Source: Catenulispora rubra
Lineage (GTDB): Bacteria > Actinomycetota > Actinomycetes > Streptomycetales > Catenulisporaceae
DNA: 52,588 bases
Direction of reading: 5' to 3'
Assembly (NCBI RefSeq): GCF_015356825.1
Contig: NZ_JAACYW010000052.1
Coordinates: 1-52,588 of the forward strand
Shown: positions 1 to 8,679 of the stretch, piece by piece
Numbering within the stretch: the first letter of the stretch is position 1
Layout of the letters: every line of letters starts with the position of its first letter
Translations under genes and position numbers: made by a program
Notes under the pieces: generated by a model
What the model saw: the letters and a program-made list of their open reading frames with translations, nothing else
Told to the model about the DNA's origin: nothing
Databases searched by the model: none

Positions 1-45
1 GCTGTGGGGCGGCGGGGTTCTCCGGCGGCGGTGGGCGGCGTTCGC

Positions 46-1254
46 CTACGCGTCCGCCGCACCCGCCGCCGGCACCACTTCCTGAACCCCTTGCCAGGCC
101 TCGAAAACCAGCCCCCGCACGGTCCGCACGCCCGAGGCCAGAGCCCCCTCCAGCACCGCGTTCGCGCCGAGCACCGAGGCCGCCAGTTCGGGGACCAGGG
201 GCGTCATCTTGCCCAGCGTCTCGCGCAGCGGCTCCAGCAGCAGGTCCGCGCTGTCGCCGATGCCGCCGCCGAGCACGACCAGCTCCGGGTCGATGACCGC
301 GGCGATCGAGGCGACGGCGTACGCCAGCCGCTCCGCCTCGCGGCGGACGACCTCCAGCGCGGTCGTGCTGCCGGCGCGGGCGGCCAGGAAGACGTCCTTC
401 GCCGAGCCGACGTCGGCCATGCCGAGTTCCCGCGCTATCGCCACCACCGAGTCGGCGGCCGCGGCGTCCTCCAGCAGGCCGCGGGTGCGGGCGCGGTCCT
501 CGTCGTACGGGCCGTACGGCAGGTAGCCGACCTCGCCGGCGGCGCCGTGCGCGCCGGGGAACAGCTTGCCGTCCACCACGATGCCGGAGCCGAGGCCGGT
601 GCCGATGTGGAGGTAGACGAACAGGCGGCAGTCGCGTCCGGCGCCCGCCGCGTGCTCGCCGAGGGCCGCGAGGTTGGCGTCGTTCAGCAGCTCCAGGGCG
701 GTGCCCAAGGACGCGGCCAGGCGGTCGGTCACCTCGCGGCGGCCCCAGCCCGGCAGGTTCACCGCGTAGCGCAGCTCGTTGGTCGCGGTGTCGATGACGC
801 CGGGGCTGCCGACCACGGTGTGCAGCACGTGCGACCACTCCACGCCGGCCTCCTCGGCGGCGCTCCGGGCCTGCTCCACGATGGCGTCGACGATGCCGTC
901 GGCGTCGGCGGCGGTGTTCGGGCGGTCGGTGCGGCCGACCACGGTGCCGTCCAGATCGGCCACGCCGACCCGGATCCAGCTGCGGCCGACGTCCACGCCG
1001 ATGGCGTAGCCGGCGGTCGGGTCGGCCTCGTAGAGGACCGGCGAGCGCCCGCGCCCGGCGACCGCCTGCTTGCCGATCTCGCGGACCAGGCCGCCGTGCT
1101 CCAGCCGGCCCAGCGCGGTGGACACCGTGGGCTTGGACAGCCCGGTCAGCCGGGCCAGCTCCGCGCGGGAGGTGGCGCCGTCGGCGCGCAGGCGGTCGAG
1201 CAGGAGCCGCTCGTTGTTCGTGCGCAGAACGCTGCGGTTCCAGGCGGACTCCAC
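46..1254 (-). CDS. ROK-family transcriptional regulator
   Basis: 402 aa. An N-terminal winged helix-turn-helix (residues about 25-55, containing SRAELARLTGLSKPTVS) is followed by an ROK sugar-kinase-like domain: a phosphate-binding GVDVGR motif near residue 85, YLHIGTGLGSG near 220, and VVLGGGIG near 330. Family members usually sense a sugar or sugar phosphate and repress carbohydrate genes. Oddity: the Cys-rich zinc motif that normally follows the GAHGAAGEVG segment (CxCGxxGCxE type) is absent, so metal-dependent kinase activity is doubtful and a pure regulator is more likely. No sugar operon is visible here; any target would lie beyond base 1 or elsewhere. The family call is firm; the ligand is unknown. 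Confidence 0.93.
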   Translation of the reverse strand: MESAWNRSVLRTNNERLLLDRLRADGATSRAELARLTGLSKPTVSTALGRLEHGGLVREIGKQAVAGRGRSPVLYEADPTAGYAIGVDVGRSWIRVGVADLDGTVVGRTDRPNTAADADGIVDAIVEQARSAAEEAGVEWSHVLHTVVGSPGVIDTATNELRYAVNLPGWGRREVTDRLAASLGTALELLNDANLAALGEHAAGAGRDCRLFVYLHIGTGLGSGIVVDGKLFPGAHGAAGEVGYLPYGPYDEDRARTRGLLEDAAAADSVVAIARELGMADVGSAKDVFLAARAGSTTALEVVRREAERLAYAVASIAAVIDPELVVLGGGIGDSADLLLEPLRETLGKMTPLVPELAASVLGANAVLEGALASGVRTVRGLVFEAWQGVQEVVPAAGAADA

Positions 1255-1317
1255 GTCTGGCGGGCTCCTTCTTCGCGTCGGGCTTCGGGGTCGTTCTCGG
1301 GTCGGTCTCTCGGGTCG

Positions 1318-1370
1318 GGCTCTGGCGTCGGGCTATCGGGTCGGGCTGTGGCGTCGGGCTATGGGGTCGG
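1318..1370. repeat. 26-bp tandem duplication upstream of the ROK gene
   Basis: Two adjacent copies (1318-1343 and 1344-1369) with unit GCTSTGGCGTCGGGC then TATSGGGTCGG, differing at two positions. Weaker TCGGGT-type echoes extend from about 1275. They lie in the divergent gap between the ROK gene and the SWIM gene. The role is unknown; they may be simple slippage products. Confidence 0.7.
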
Positions 1371-1438
1371 GATCCGAGGTCGGCTCAGGCGAACCCGAGT
1401 CGACATTAGTCCCCTCATCCCCTGTCAGTGTCCGCCGC

Positions 1439-1444
1439 TACCTT
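1439..1444 (+). promoter_or_regulatory. -10 element TACCTT, leaderless promoter for the SWIM gene
   Basis: TACCTT ends 6 nt before the ATG at 1451, so transcription would start at or next to the start codon. No ribosome-binding site precedes this ATG, which fits a leaderless mRNA. No convincing -35 is seen. Confidence 0.4.
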
Positions 1445-1450
1445 CGGACC

Positions 1451-2863
1451 ATGACCTCCACCGCCCAAATATACGGGTATGTCCGCCCGTCCAGCCTGAC
1501 CTCGTCGGGCTTGCTGGACCTGCAGACGTCCGGCGGTACCACCACCGCGGGTCCCAGCGCGCACCCGCGCTTCTTCTCCGGCTTCCTCGGCGAGGCCGAG
1601 CCCGCCGCCGCCGCGCTGCTCGGTGTGGCCAACATCGCGCAGGCCCGCTACTGGCGCCCGAATCTGGCCGCGCTGCGTGATCCGGTGGTCACGTGCAACG
1701 GCGACCGGCTCCGCTTCGAGTCGTTCTCCGGCTGCTGCGGCGTCTACGCCCGGCTGGACGTCCTCGACGAGGGCATGGACGGCCTGGCTCTGGACCGGGG
1801 CACCACCAACGTCGACGTCAACAACGACCTGCGGCTGGCGCTGACCCGGGTCCGCGGCGGCGACCCGCTCAAGCTCGAGGTCGGCCCTGAGGGGCTCGAG
1901 GCCACGACCTTCGACGGCACCGTGGTGGAGCGCAAGGTCCCGCTGCCGGCGCGCTGGCTGCGCGGGTTCGCGGAGGTGCAGGCCGTCACCTCCGGGTACG
2001 ACCTGCGTGCCGAACTCGGCGCGGCCGACGCGGCCCGGTTCCTGCGCGGGCTGCCGAACGCGCCGCGCGGCGTGCTGTGGCTGGTCCCGGCGGGCCGCAC
2101 GCTGCGGCTGGCAGCCTCGCCCGGCCCCGGCGCGATCTGCGTCGCCGGGCCGCAGCGTCTCAAGGAACTGCTTCCGCTGCTGCGCTTCGGCGGCAAGCTG
2201 CGCGTCTACGGGCCGAACGCGGCGCGCGGTGCGAATCCGGTGGCCTCGGTCTGGCAGCTGGACCTGCCGGGGATGCGGCTGGTGCTGACGCTTTCGCCGG
2301 AGGTCACCCGGGGGTTCTCCGGGGAGGGCGCGGTGTTGTCGGCGCTGGCCGGTGACGACGTGATCGACGACGCCGAGGCGGTCGCCGCGCTGCTGGCGTT
2401 CGACGCGCGGATCGAGCCGGACATGCTGGCCGAGCGCGCCGGACTCCTGGTGGGGCGGGTGCGTGCGGCACTGACGCAGCTGGGGACGGCCGGGCGGGTC
2501 GGGTACGACCACGCGGACGCGGCGTATTTCCATCGCGAGCTGCCTTATGACGCCGAGCGTGCGGCGAAGCAGAACCCGCGGCTGCGTGCGGCTCGGGACT
2601 TGCTGGACGCCGGCGCGGTGAGCTGGGACGGGGATATCGCGACGGTGCGGGTCGAGGAGCATGTGCAGCGGGTGCGGTTGGCGGGTGATGGTGCGTTGTC
2701 GTGCACGTGTCTTTGGTACGCGAAGTATCAGGGCGGGCGCGGGCCGTGTAAGCACATCCTGGCGGCGGATGCGTATCGGCGTGGTGAACGGGGGCTGACG
2801 GACAGCGGGGATGCGGATACGGGCTCGGGCTCGGATGACGATGTGGCGGTGGCGGCGCGATGA
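1451..2863 (+). CDS. SWIM zinc-finger family protein
   Basis: 470 aa. The C-terminus carries a SWIM motif (C-T-C-L-W-Y, about 10 residues, then GPCKH, residues about 417-434; CxC...CxH ligands), a zinc-binding module found in DNA- or protein-interacting proteins. The rest of the chain has no domain I recognise. The ATG at 1451 is chosen because homology-like sequence (YGYVRPSSL) begins there and a -10 box sits just upstream. The stop overlaps the ATG of the next gene in an ATGA, so the two proteins are translationally coupled and probably act together. The biochemical role is unknown. Confidence 0.85.
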   Translation: MTSTAQIYGYVRPSSLTSSGLLDLQTSGGTTTAGPSAHPRFFSGFLGEAEPAAAALLGVANIAQARYWRPNLAALRDPVVTCNGDRLRFESFSGCCGVYARLDVLDEGMDGLALDRGTTNVDVNNDLRLALTRVRGGDPLKLEVGPEGLEATTFDGTVVERKVPLPARWLRGFAEVQAVTSGYDLRAELGAADAARFLRGLPNAPRGVLWLVPAGRTLRLAASPGPGAICVAGPQRLKELLPLLRFGGKLRVYGPNAARGANPVASVWQLDLPGMRLVLTLSPEVTRGFSGEGAVLSALAGDDVIDDAEAVAALLAFDARIEPDMLAERAGLLVGRVRAALTQLGTAGRVGYDHADAAYFHRELPYDAERAAKQNPRLRAARDLLDAGAVSWDGDIATVRVEEHVQRVRLAGDGALSCTCLWYAKYQGGRGPCKHILAADAYRRGERGLTDSGDADTGSGSDDDVAVAAR

Positions 2864-5694
2864 TCTGGAGGAGAGCTGCTGCGAAAGGTGCGGCTGAGGC
2901 GGCTGAGGCGGTCGGCGCGCCGGAAGTCGCTGCGGCTGGTGCGGCTGCCGGCTCGGCGTCGGTTTCGGCCTCGTCCTCGGCGTCGGCTTCGGTGTCGGCA
3001 TCGATCCCCGACTTCACCTCGCGGTTGGCCAGCGGCGACGCTGCCTCGGTCGCGGACTTCTTCCAGGGCATGTCGGAGAAGGACCGCCGCACCTTCGGCA
3101 AACCGCTGAGGGAGTTTCTGCGGACGGTGCGCTGGGGCTCCTCCACGGATGATGAAGACTGGCGCACCTTCATGGAGCGCAGGAACCATGCCGAGCGGAC
3201 CGTGATCCCGGCGGCGTTGGCGGTCTTCGCCAGCGCGTCCGCGACGGCGAAGTTTCTGCGTGGCGTGCAGCGCACGGACCTTTTCCACCCCCGTGAGACC
3301 GATGCCGTCCGGCAGGTTCTGACCGAGCGTTCTCCGGCCTGGCTGACCGAGCTGCCCGCTGCTCTGCTTGCCGAGCTTGAGCCGGAGCGTGCCTATCAGC
3401 TGGTGCAGGTGGTCGCGGCGGTTGCCGGGGTGGAGCTGGAGGCGACGCCCGACTTCGTGCGGGCCTGGGGTTCCGACTACACCTGGGGCAGGAACGGCGA
3501 GCAGCTCAAGGCGGAGATCTTGGCGGATCCGCGCCTCGGCGAGTTGCTGCCGCTCCTGTTCGACGATGACGAGAACGACCAAATGTTCAAGCCGCGGGCC
3601 GCCTTCCGCGTCGCGGCCGTCACGGCGGTGCAGCGGGCGCAGGTGCCTCGCGCCGCGGTGCTGGACGGCAGTCTGCGGCGACTGCTGCGCGGTGGGCGGC
3701 CGGGGGCGTTGCAGGACCACCTGGCGTTCTGGAACGGACTGGAGGCCACCGACGACGAGGTCGTCGAGCGGGTGTCGAGCTGTATCAGTCTGCTGTCTTC
3801 GCAGAGCGGGACGGTCGCGCGGACGTTCCTGGCGGCCTTGAGGAAGGCTTCCGACGTCGGGCTGCTCGATGTCGAGCTCGCTGTCGAGGCGGCGTCGATC
3901 GCGGTGACGCGGTCGGAGAAGAACGTGGTCAAGACGACGCTGAGCTGGCTGGATACGTTGCTCGTGGCGCATCCGGATCGGGCCGGGCAGCTGGTGGACG
4001 CGGTCGGGACGGCGTTCGGTGCGCAGGCTGCGGATCTGCAGGAGCGTGCGGTGAAGCTGGCGGGGAAGCATGCGAAGAAGTCGGGGGAGGACGAGCGCGG
4101 GCGACTGGTCGCCGAGGCGCAGGTCTACCTCGCTCCGGACTTGGTCGCGACGCTGGCCGGGCTGCTCGGGGTTTCGCAGGACTCGTCGACGGACAATGCC
4201 GGGGATATCGCTGGCGTCGGCTATCCCGGCTATCCCGGCCATCCCGGCTATCCGGAGGTCGCGCCGTATGTGCCGCGTCCGCTGCTGCCGCCGATCGGTT
4301 CGCCGGCCGAGCTGGCCGAGGTGGTCGCGTCGTTGATGCACGCCGATCCGGTCGAGGCGATGGTCTTCGAGCGGGTGCTGGAGGCGGTCGTGGAGTTCGA
4401 GCGGACGGATTCCGCGGGGCTGCGGGAGGCGCTGGCGCCGATCGTCGAGCGGTGGTCTTCGGCTTCGGGGCAGGTCGGGACGTCGGGCATGGGGGCGCTG
4501 ACTCCGCGCAGCGCCCTGTGCATGGTGGTTGCGGCGGGTGCCCGCGCGGGGGAGGAGGCGCGGCGGCATCCGCACCGGGCGTCGGTGAAGCAGCTGTGGT
4601 CGCGGGCGCGGAAGTCGAGCCGGGGCTGGTACCGCCGCAGGCGGACGACGCCCGCCGACTTCCTGACGCTGCGCGCCGCCGAGATCCACGCGGCGCTGGG
4701 GATGGCGGAGATGCCGCCGCTGGTGTCGATGCCGACGTCGCCGACCGGCGCGATCGAGCCGGAGGTGCTGGCGGCGCGGCTGCGGCAGTGCGAGGCGCGG
4801 GGGTGGGTGCCGCTGGAGGCGGACTTCCACCAGGCGCTGCTGCGGCTGCCGGCCGACTGCGGGGGGGTGGATGTCAGTGGGCTGACGTCGAAGGCGGGGC
4901 GGCGCTTCGCGGCCTGGGTGGCGGGGGAGCGGGTCGTGCTGCCGCCCGCCTCGCTGCCGGAACCGGCGGCGCGGGAAGCGGTCCGCAACCTCCCCGACGC
5001 CGAGCTCGCGCGCCGGGTCGCGCAGGGCCACGCCGTCGCGCCGGAGACCCTGCTGGACCTGGCGCCGGGCGTCTGGCGCGAGCCGGAGCGCTGCTGGAAC
5101 GAGTCGGACTGGACGACGTGCTGGCCCGCGATAATCCCCTCGCGCCCCGACCTGTCCGCGCTGGCGATGCTCGGCGGCGTCGACTGGGGCACGGCCCCGC
5201 CGTCGCCGGAGTCGGCGGTGGTCCTCGCCGAGCAGGACGGGCCACAGGACGGCACGCACAAGGTGATCGCCTACCGCCTCGTCAGCGACGACGTGCGCCT
5301 GCGCGCCTCGGGCGTAGACGCGGCCCTGGTACTGGCATCGCGCAAGCTGCTGGACCCTGCGGCGCTGGGCCCGGCGCTGGCAGCGGAGCTGCGGGCGTTC
5401 CCGGCCTCCGGCGTGCGCCGCGCGGTCCCGGCACTGCGGGACTTGGCGAACGGCGGCGCGCCGGCGGAGGCGTGGGAGGCGATAGCGCTGATCCTGCCGC
5501 AGGTGCTGCCACCGGCGGTGCCGAAGACCCTTTCGGGCACGGCGGACCTGCTGGCACTGGCGACGGAGCTGGCCGGCGCGCTGCCGGCGGCGCGGACGCC
5601 GATCGCCGAGGTGACGGCGCTGGCGCAGAAGAAGAGCGGCGGCGCGGTGGGGAATGCGGCGCGGCGGTTGGAGGCAGTGCTGCGGGCGGGGTGA
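2860..5694 (+). CDS. DUF6493-like large helical protein coupled to the SWIM protein
   Basis: 944 aa, soluble, rich in Ala/Leu/Val amphipathic helices that look like HEAT-type repeats (for example residues 40-430, with segments such as VVKTTLSWLD). I recognise it tentatively as DUF6493, a family of unknown function that sits beside SWIM proteins in streptomycetes. After the start there is a Ser/Ala-rich linker (residues about 25-48) and, near residues 454-465, a collagen-like GYPGYPGHPGYP run encoded by near-identical repeats at about 4218-4255; this run may separate N- and C-terminal halves. The ATG lies inside the upstream stop (ATGA), which fixes the start by coupling. The product may be a scaffold for the SWIM partner; this is inference. 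Confidence 0.75.
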   Translation: MIWRRAAAKGAAEAAEAVGAPEVAAAGAAAGSASVSASSSASASVSASIPDFTSRLASGDAASVADFFQGMSEKDRRTFGKPLREFLRTVRWGSSTDDEDWRTFMERRNHAERTVIPAALAVFASASATAKFLRGVQRTDLFHPRETDAVRQVLTERSPAWLTELPAALLAELEPERAYQLVQVVAAVAGVELEATPDFVRAWGSDYTWGRNGEQLKAEILADPRLGELLPLLFDDDENDQMFKPRAAFRVAAVTAVQRAQVPRAAVLDGSLRRLLRGGRPGALQDHLAFWNGLEATDDEVVERVSSCISLLSSQSGTVARTFLAALRKASDVGLLDVELAVEAASIAVTRSEKNVVKTTLSWLDTLLVAHPDRAGQLVDAVGTAFGAQAADLQERAVKLAGKHAKKSGEDERGRLVAEAQVYLAPDLVATLAGLLGVSQDSSTDNAGDIAGVGYPGYPGHPGYPEVAPYVPRPLLPPIGSPAELAEVVASLMHADPVEAMVFERVLEAVVEFERTDSAGLREALAPIVERWSSASGQVGTSGMGALTPRSALCMVVAAGARAGEEARRHPHRASVKQLWSRARKSSRGWYRRRRTTPADFLTLRAAEIHAALGMAEMPPLVSMPTSPTGAIEPEVLAARLRQCEARGWVPLEADFHQALLRLPADCGGVDVSGLTSKAGRRFAAWVAGERVVLPPASLPEPAAREAVRNLPDAELARRVAQGHAVAPETLLDLAPGVWREPERCWNESDWTTCWPAIIPSRPDLSALAMLGGVDWGTAPPSPESAVVLAEQDGPQDGTHKVIAYRLVSDDVRLRASGVDAALVLASRKLLDPAALGPALAAELRAFPASGVRRAVPALRDLANGGAPAEAWEAIALILPQVLPPAVPKTLSGTADLLALATELAGALPAARTPIAEVTALAQKKSGGAVGNAARRLEAVLRAG

Positions 5695-5834
5695 GAGGAG
5701 GGTGGTTGGGGCGAGCTGGCGCGGTCGGCGGGGGCTTTCGCGCGGAGCGGCTGCGGCTGGCCGGTGCGGTCCGGTGCGCCCAATAAGTGCTCTGTGTTCG
5801 GGAACCGGCGGCGCACCGATCGCGTCCAAGTCGC

Positions 5835-6608
5835 ATGGAGATGCGCAAGTACTTGTGTGCTGTCGCGCTGATCATCAGTGTGGCGGGGTGTACCAGCTCC
5901 ACGAAGGCTGGTGGGGGTGCTGGGCCGTTGTTGCCGCCTGCGGGGGTGGTGACGCGGGTGGCGGAGATCAGTTACTCCGGTGGGTTCGTGGTCCGGAGTG
6001 CGTTGGCGGCGCCAGCGGTTGTCGTCTACTCCGACGGAAGTGTTGTCTTCAACGCACAGAAGCGCCTCACTCTTACGCCGGGTGCGCTCGACTACCTCGT
6101 TCAGGGGGTGCAGCAGGATCTCAAGGGGCAGTCGTCCAGCAAGGTCCTGGTGCCGAAGAGCGGCCATGCGATTCCTGATGGCGCGATCACGGTCCTCGGC
6201 GTCTACCAGCCCGGCGGGGCGTATCAGACCGTGCGTGCGCTCGTGCTCAACGCCAGTACCGAGTCGGAGTATCCCGCGCCGGTGGCCGACGCCTTCGCCA
6301 AGCTCCAGGCGCTCACCTCCGACGCCACCACGCCCTACACCGCCACCAAGGTGCGCTACGAGATGCAGTGCCCGCCGGATGCGAACGGGCCCGTGCAGCC
6401 GTGGCCCGCGGGGCTGCCGCAGCCGGGGGTGGCCGACTGTACGGAGGTGCACTCGACCGATGGTGCTGCCGCTACCGCCGTGCGAGCTGCGTGTACTGGC
6501 GTAGACACGCCGTCCGGAAAGCCGCAGCCGGCTGCGACCGTGTACCGGTCGGACAAGGGTCCGCGAATCTGCCGGTGGCGTTACGCGTTGCCGGACGAGA
6601 CGTCTTGA
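5835..6608 (+). CDS. Secreted lipoprotein of unknown function
   Basis: 257 aa. MEMRKYLCAVALIISVAGC is a typical lipoprotein signal with lipobox VAGC (Cys at residue 19), followed by a Ser/Thr/Gly linker. The mature part (about 238 aa) has no domain I can name. It contains five cysteines in the second half (for example MQCPPD, VADCTEV, RAACTG and RICRW), which suggests disulphides outside the cell. ATG 5835 is preferred; a second ATG six bases downstream (5841) is equally able to serve. The 3' end overlaps the convergent serpin gene by 28 bp. Confidence 0.75.
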   Translation: MEMRKYLCAVALIISVAGCTSSTKAGGGAGPLLPPAGVVTRVAEISYSGGFVVRSALAAPAVVVYSDGSVVFNAQKRLTLTPGALDYLVQGVQQDLKGQSSSKVLVPKSGHAIPDGAITVLGVYQPGGAYQTVRALVLNASTESEYPAPVADAFAKLQALTSDATTPYTATKVRYEMQCPPDANGPVQPWPAGLPQPGVADCTEVHSTDGAAATAVRAACTGVDTPSGKPQPAATVYRSDKGPRICRWRYALPDETS

Positions 6609-7789
6609 GCCGCAGCCCGCAGCGGCTCGCTCACCCAGCCGGCGACCAGAATCAGGCCACTGTCACGATGCACCGCGTAGTATGCGAAAGGCCGGTCGAA
6701 CGCGACCGCCACGTGCCGCAGCTGGTACCGCTGCCTGGGCATCGCGGCACCGAACATGCCGATCGCCGTCACCGCCGCCGCCCGGAAACCGGTCGCGCTG
6801 AACTCCGCGACGGCGTCCTGCAGCGCCTGGTTCACGAACAGCGGGTAGTCGCTGACGCCGGGAAAGTGGCCGTGCGAGTCGTCCGTCGCATGCTGAAGCC
6901 CGAACAGCGCGGCATGGTCCAGCAGGTCGTGCCGAGCTTCGATCCGGAACGGAACCGTCGTCACCTCCAGGCTGTCCTGCTGCCAGGAGGACTCGACCAT
7001 CGCCACCCGAACCCCAGGACCGGCATCGCCGACGGGTAGGTCGGAGCCCCTCGTCACCCCATGAAGCGGGGAGCCGACCAAGTTGCTCCCGACCGCCAGC
7101 ACGTCCGACGGTGAGCCGTCCACCGGCCCCAGGACGAGGTGCACGTCCACGTCCTCGTTGCTCTCGACTCTCAGCGTCGTCACCGGGCCGATCGGGGTGT
7201 CGGCGATGCGCAGCAGACTGAGGTCCGGAGTGGTGCGCCGTAGAACGGGGATGCCGCCTTCGGCGTCGGCCCACGGTCCGGTCGATTCGCGGAACGTCTC
7301 ACGCCACGTGAGAGTCACCAGCAAAGCGCTCGCCAAAACGAGCATCGTGTCCGGCTTCACCTCGATCGGCATCCGAGGAATCAGCCCCTCGGTACGGTCC
7401 GAAGCCCACGCGTCCAGCCGCCGCTGGTCGTCACCCGGCACGCCGGTCAACTCGCCGTGCACGTCCGCTGGCAGGCGCCCGAGCCAATCCCGAAACACCT
7501 GCACCTCACCACGCGTCCACAGCCCGAGCGCGGTGCGGATCGCAGGCGTGTGCTCGACCACAGCCAGAAGCTCGCGCGCCGCCTGCGAAGCCTCCTCCGC
7601 CGGGACGCCGAGCGCCGCAGAAAGCTCCCGCCCCGTCTCCTCATCAGCACCGTCGGCGAGGAAGGCCAGCAGCGGCCAGACCCCGACCGCCGACAGCACC
7701 CCCGCATCGGCGCCGACCGTCGCCAGCCAGCGCTTCGTCAGGGCATTGACGTGCCCGACGGCCACTCGCGTCTCCCGTGAAGCGTTCAC
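6581..7789 (-). CDS. Serpin-family protein (serine protease inhibitor fold)
   Basis: 402 aa. The C-terminus carries the serpin signature: a hinge-like TGFRAAAVTAIGM (about residues 333-345), a short reactive-centre loop (FGAAMPRQRYQ), then FDRPFAYYAVHRDSGLILVAGW with the F-x-Y-x-V-x-x-D-x-G-x-I-L-x-x-G pattern. The N-terminal part (NALTKRWL, GVWPLLAFLADGADEETGREL) matches the serpin helix A-D region. No signal peptide is seen, so it is probably cytoplasmic, unlike most animal serpins. The GTG start at 7789 overlaps the stop of the upstream ADP-ribosylglycohydrolase gene (GTGA), so the two are coupled. The open frame continues upstream of 7789 but reads there through the neighbour's antisense. 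The P1 residue and target protease cannot be read reliably. Confidence 0.82.
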   Translation of the reverse strand: MNASRETRVAVGHVNALTKRWLATVGADAGVLSAVGVWPLLAFLADGADEETGRELSAALGVPAEEASQAARELLAVVEHTPAIRTALGLWTRGEVQVFRDWLGRLPADVHGELTGVPGDDQRRLDAWASDRTEGLIPRMPIEVKPDTMLVLASALLVTLTWRETFRESTGPWADAEGGIPVLRRTTPDLSLLRIADTPIGPVTTLRVESNEDVDVHLVLGPVDGSPSDVLAVGSNLVGSPLHGVTRGSDLPVGDAGPGVRVAMVESSWQQDSLEVTTVPFRIEARHDLLDHAALFGLQHATDDSHGHFPGVSDYPLFVNQALQDAVAEFSATGFRAAAVTAIGMFGAAMPRQRYQLRHVAVAFDRPFAYYAVHRDSGLILVAGWVSEPLRAAAQDVSSGNA

Positions 7790-8679
7790 TCGACCCCCAC
7801 CCACTCCGGCAGCGCCTCGCACCGCTTCAGCCACTCCTCCGGGATCCCCGCCACGCCGACCCGCGCGGCCACGATACCGCCGACGATCGCGCACGTCGTG
7901 TCGATGTCCCCGCCGACGCAGGCGGTGTCCCAGAAGGCGTTCTCGAAGTCGTCCAAGTGCTTGGCGGCGACCCACAGGCAGAACGGAACCGTGTCCGGCG
8001 CCGAGATGTAGCGGCCGTTGCCCAGCGACGCGGCGGCGCTGCGCGGGTCGGTCAGCGGCAGCAGCGTCATCGCGGTCCCGATGCCGTCGCGGACCAGGCT
8101 CGGCGGCGTGCGCTCGGCGATCTCGTCGAGGAATTCGTAGCCGGTCAGCGTCGTGTCGGCGGCCAGGGCGGCGGCGACGGCGATCGCCACCGCGCCCGCC
8201 GAGCCCTCCGGGTGCGTGTGCGTCACCTCCGCGGAGGCCGTCGCCTCGGCGACGACGCGGTCCAGATCGGCGGAGCCGTACCAGGCGCCGAGCGGGGCCA
8301 CGCGCATCGCGGCGCCGTTGCCCCACGAGCCCTTGCCGTCGAACATGCCCCCGGCCTGCTCGCGCCAGTCGGCGCCCTCCTGCCGGATCAGCCGCAGCAT
8401 GCGGTTGACGCCGGCGCCGTAGCCGCGGTCGAAGTCGTGGTGCGCGGCGAAGGAGTGGGCCAGCGCGTCCTGGTCGACGTGGCCGCGGTCGCGCAGGACC
8501 GCCAGGACCGAGCACGCCATCTCGGTGTCGTCGGTCCAGTACCAGGGGTCCGGCGGGAGGCGGCGGTCGGTGAGGAGGGGCTGGTTCAGGGGAATGAAGT
8601 AGCAGGCGCCCACCGCGTCCCCCACGGCCAGGCCGCGGAGCGACGCGACGGCGCGGGGAAGCGAGCGGTCGTCGGTCAT
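7786..8679 (-). CDS. ADP-ribosylglycohydrolase family protein
   Basis: 297 aa, near full length for the DraG/ARH fold. It shows RGLAVGDAVG at the N-terminus, the metal-binding WTDDTEMA (residues about 47-54) and, near the C-terminus, DTACVGGDIDTT, the second Mg-binding cluster. The enzyme should remove ADP-ribose from proteins, nucleic acids or small molecules in the cytoplasm. It is the first gene of a minus-strand pair with the serpin, joined by a 4-bp stop/start overlap. The MFS gene lies divergently across a 240-bp gap containing TGGTATGCCA near 8697-8706, which could be a regulator site but is weak. Confidence 0.92.
   Translation of the reverse strand: MTDDRSLPRAVASLRGLAVGDAVGACYFIPLNQPLLTDRRLPPDPWYWTDDTEMACSVLAVLRDRGHVDQDALAHSFAAHHDFDRGYGAGVNRMLRLIRQEGADWREQAGGMFDGKGSWGNGAAMRVAPLGAWYGSADLDRVVAEATASAEVTHTHPEGSAGAVAIAVAAALAADTTLTGYEFLDEIAERTPPSLVRDGIGTAMTLLPLTDPRSAAASLGNGRYISAPDTVPFCLWVAAKHLDDFENAFWDTACVGGDIDTTCAIVGGIVAARVGVAGIPEEWLKRCEALPEWVGVE

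Noticed and set aside
2728..5829. A 1033-codon minus-strand open frame opposite the DUF6493-like gene
   Set aside because: In high-GC DNA a codon-biased gene leaves its antisense frame open. The translation is Arg/Pro/His-rich low-complexity sequence with no motif, and the plus strand has a convincing gene.
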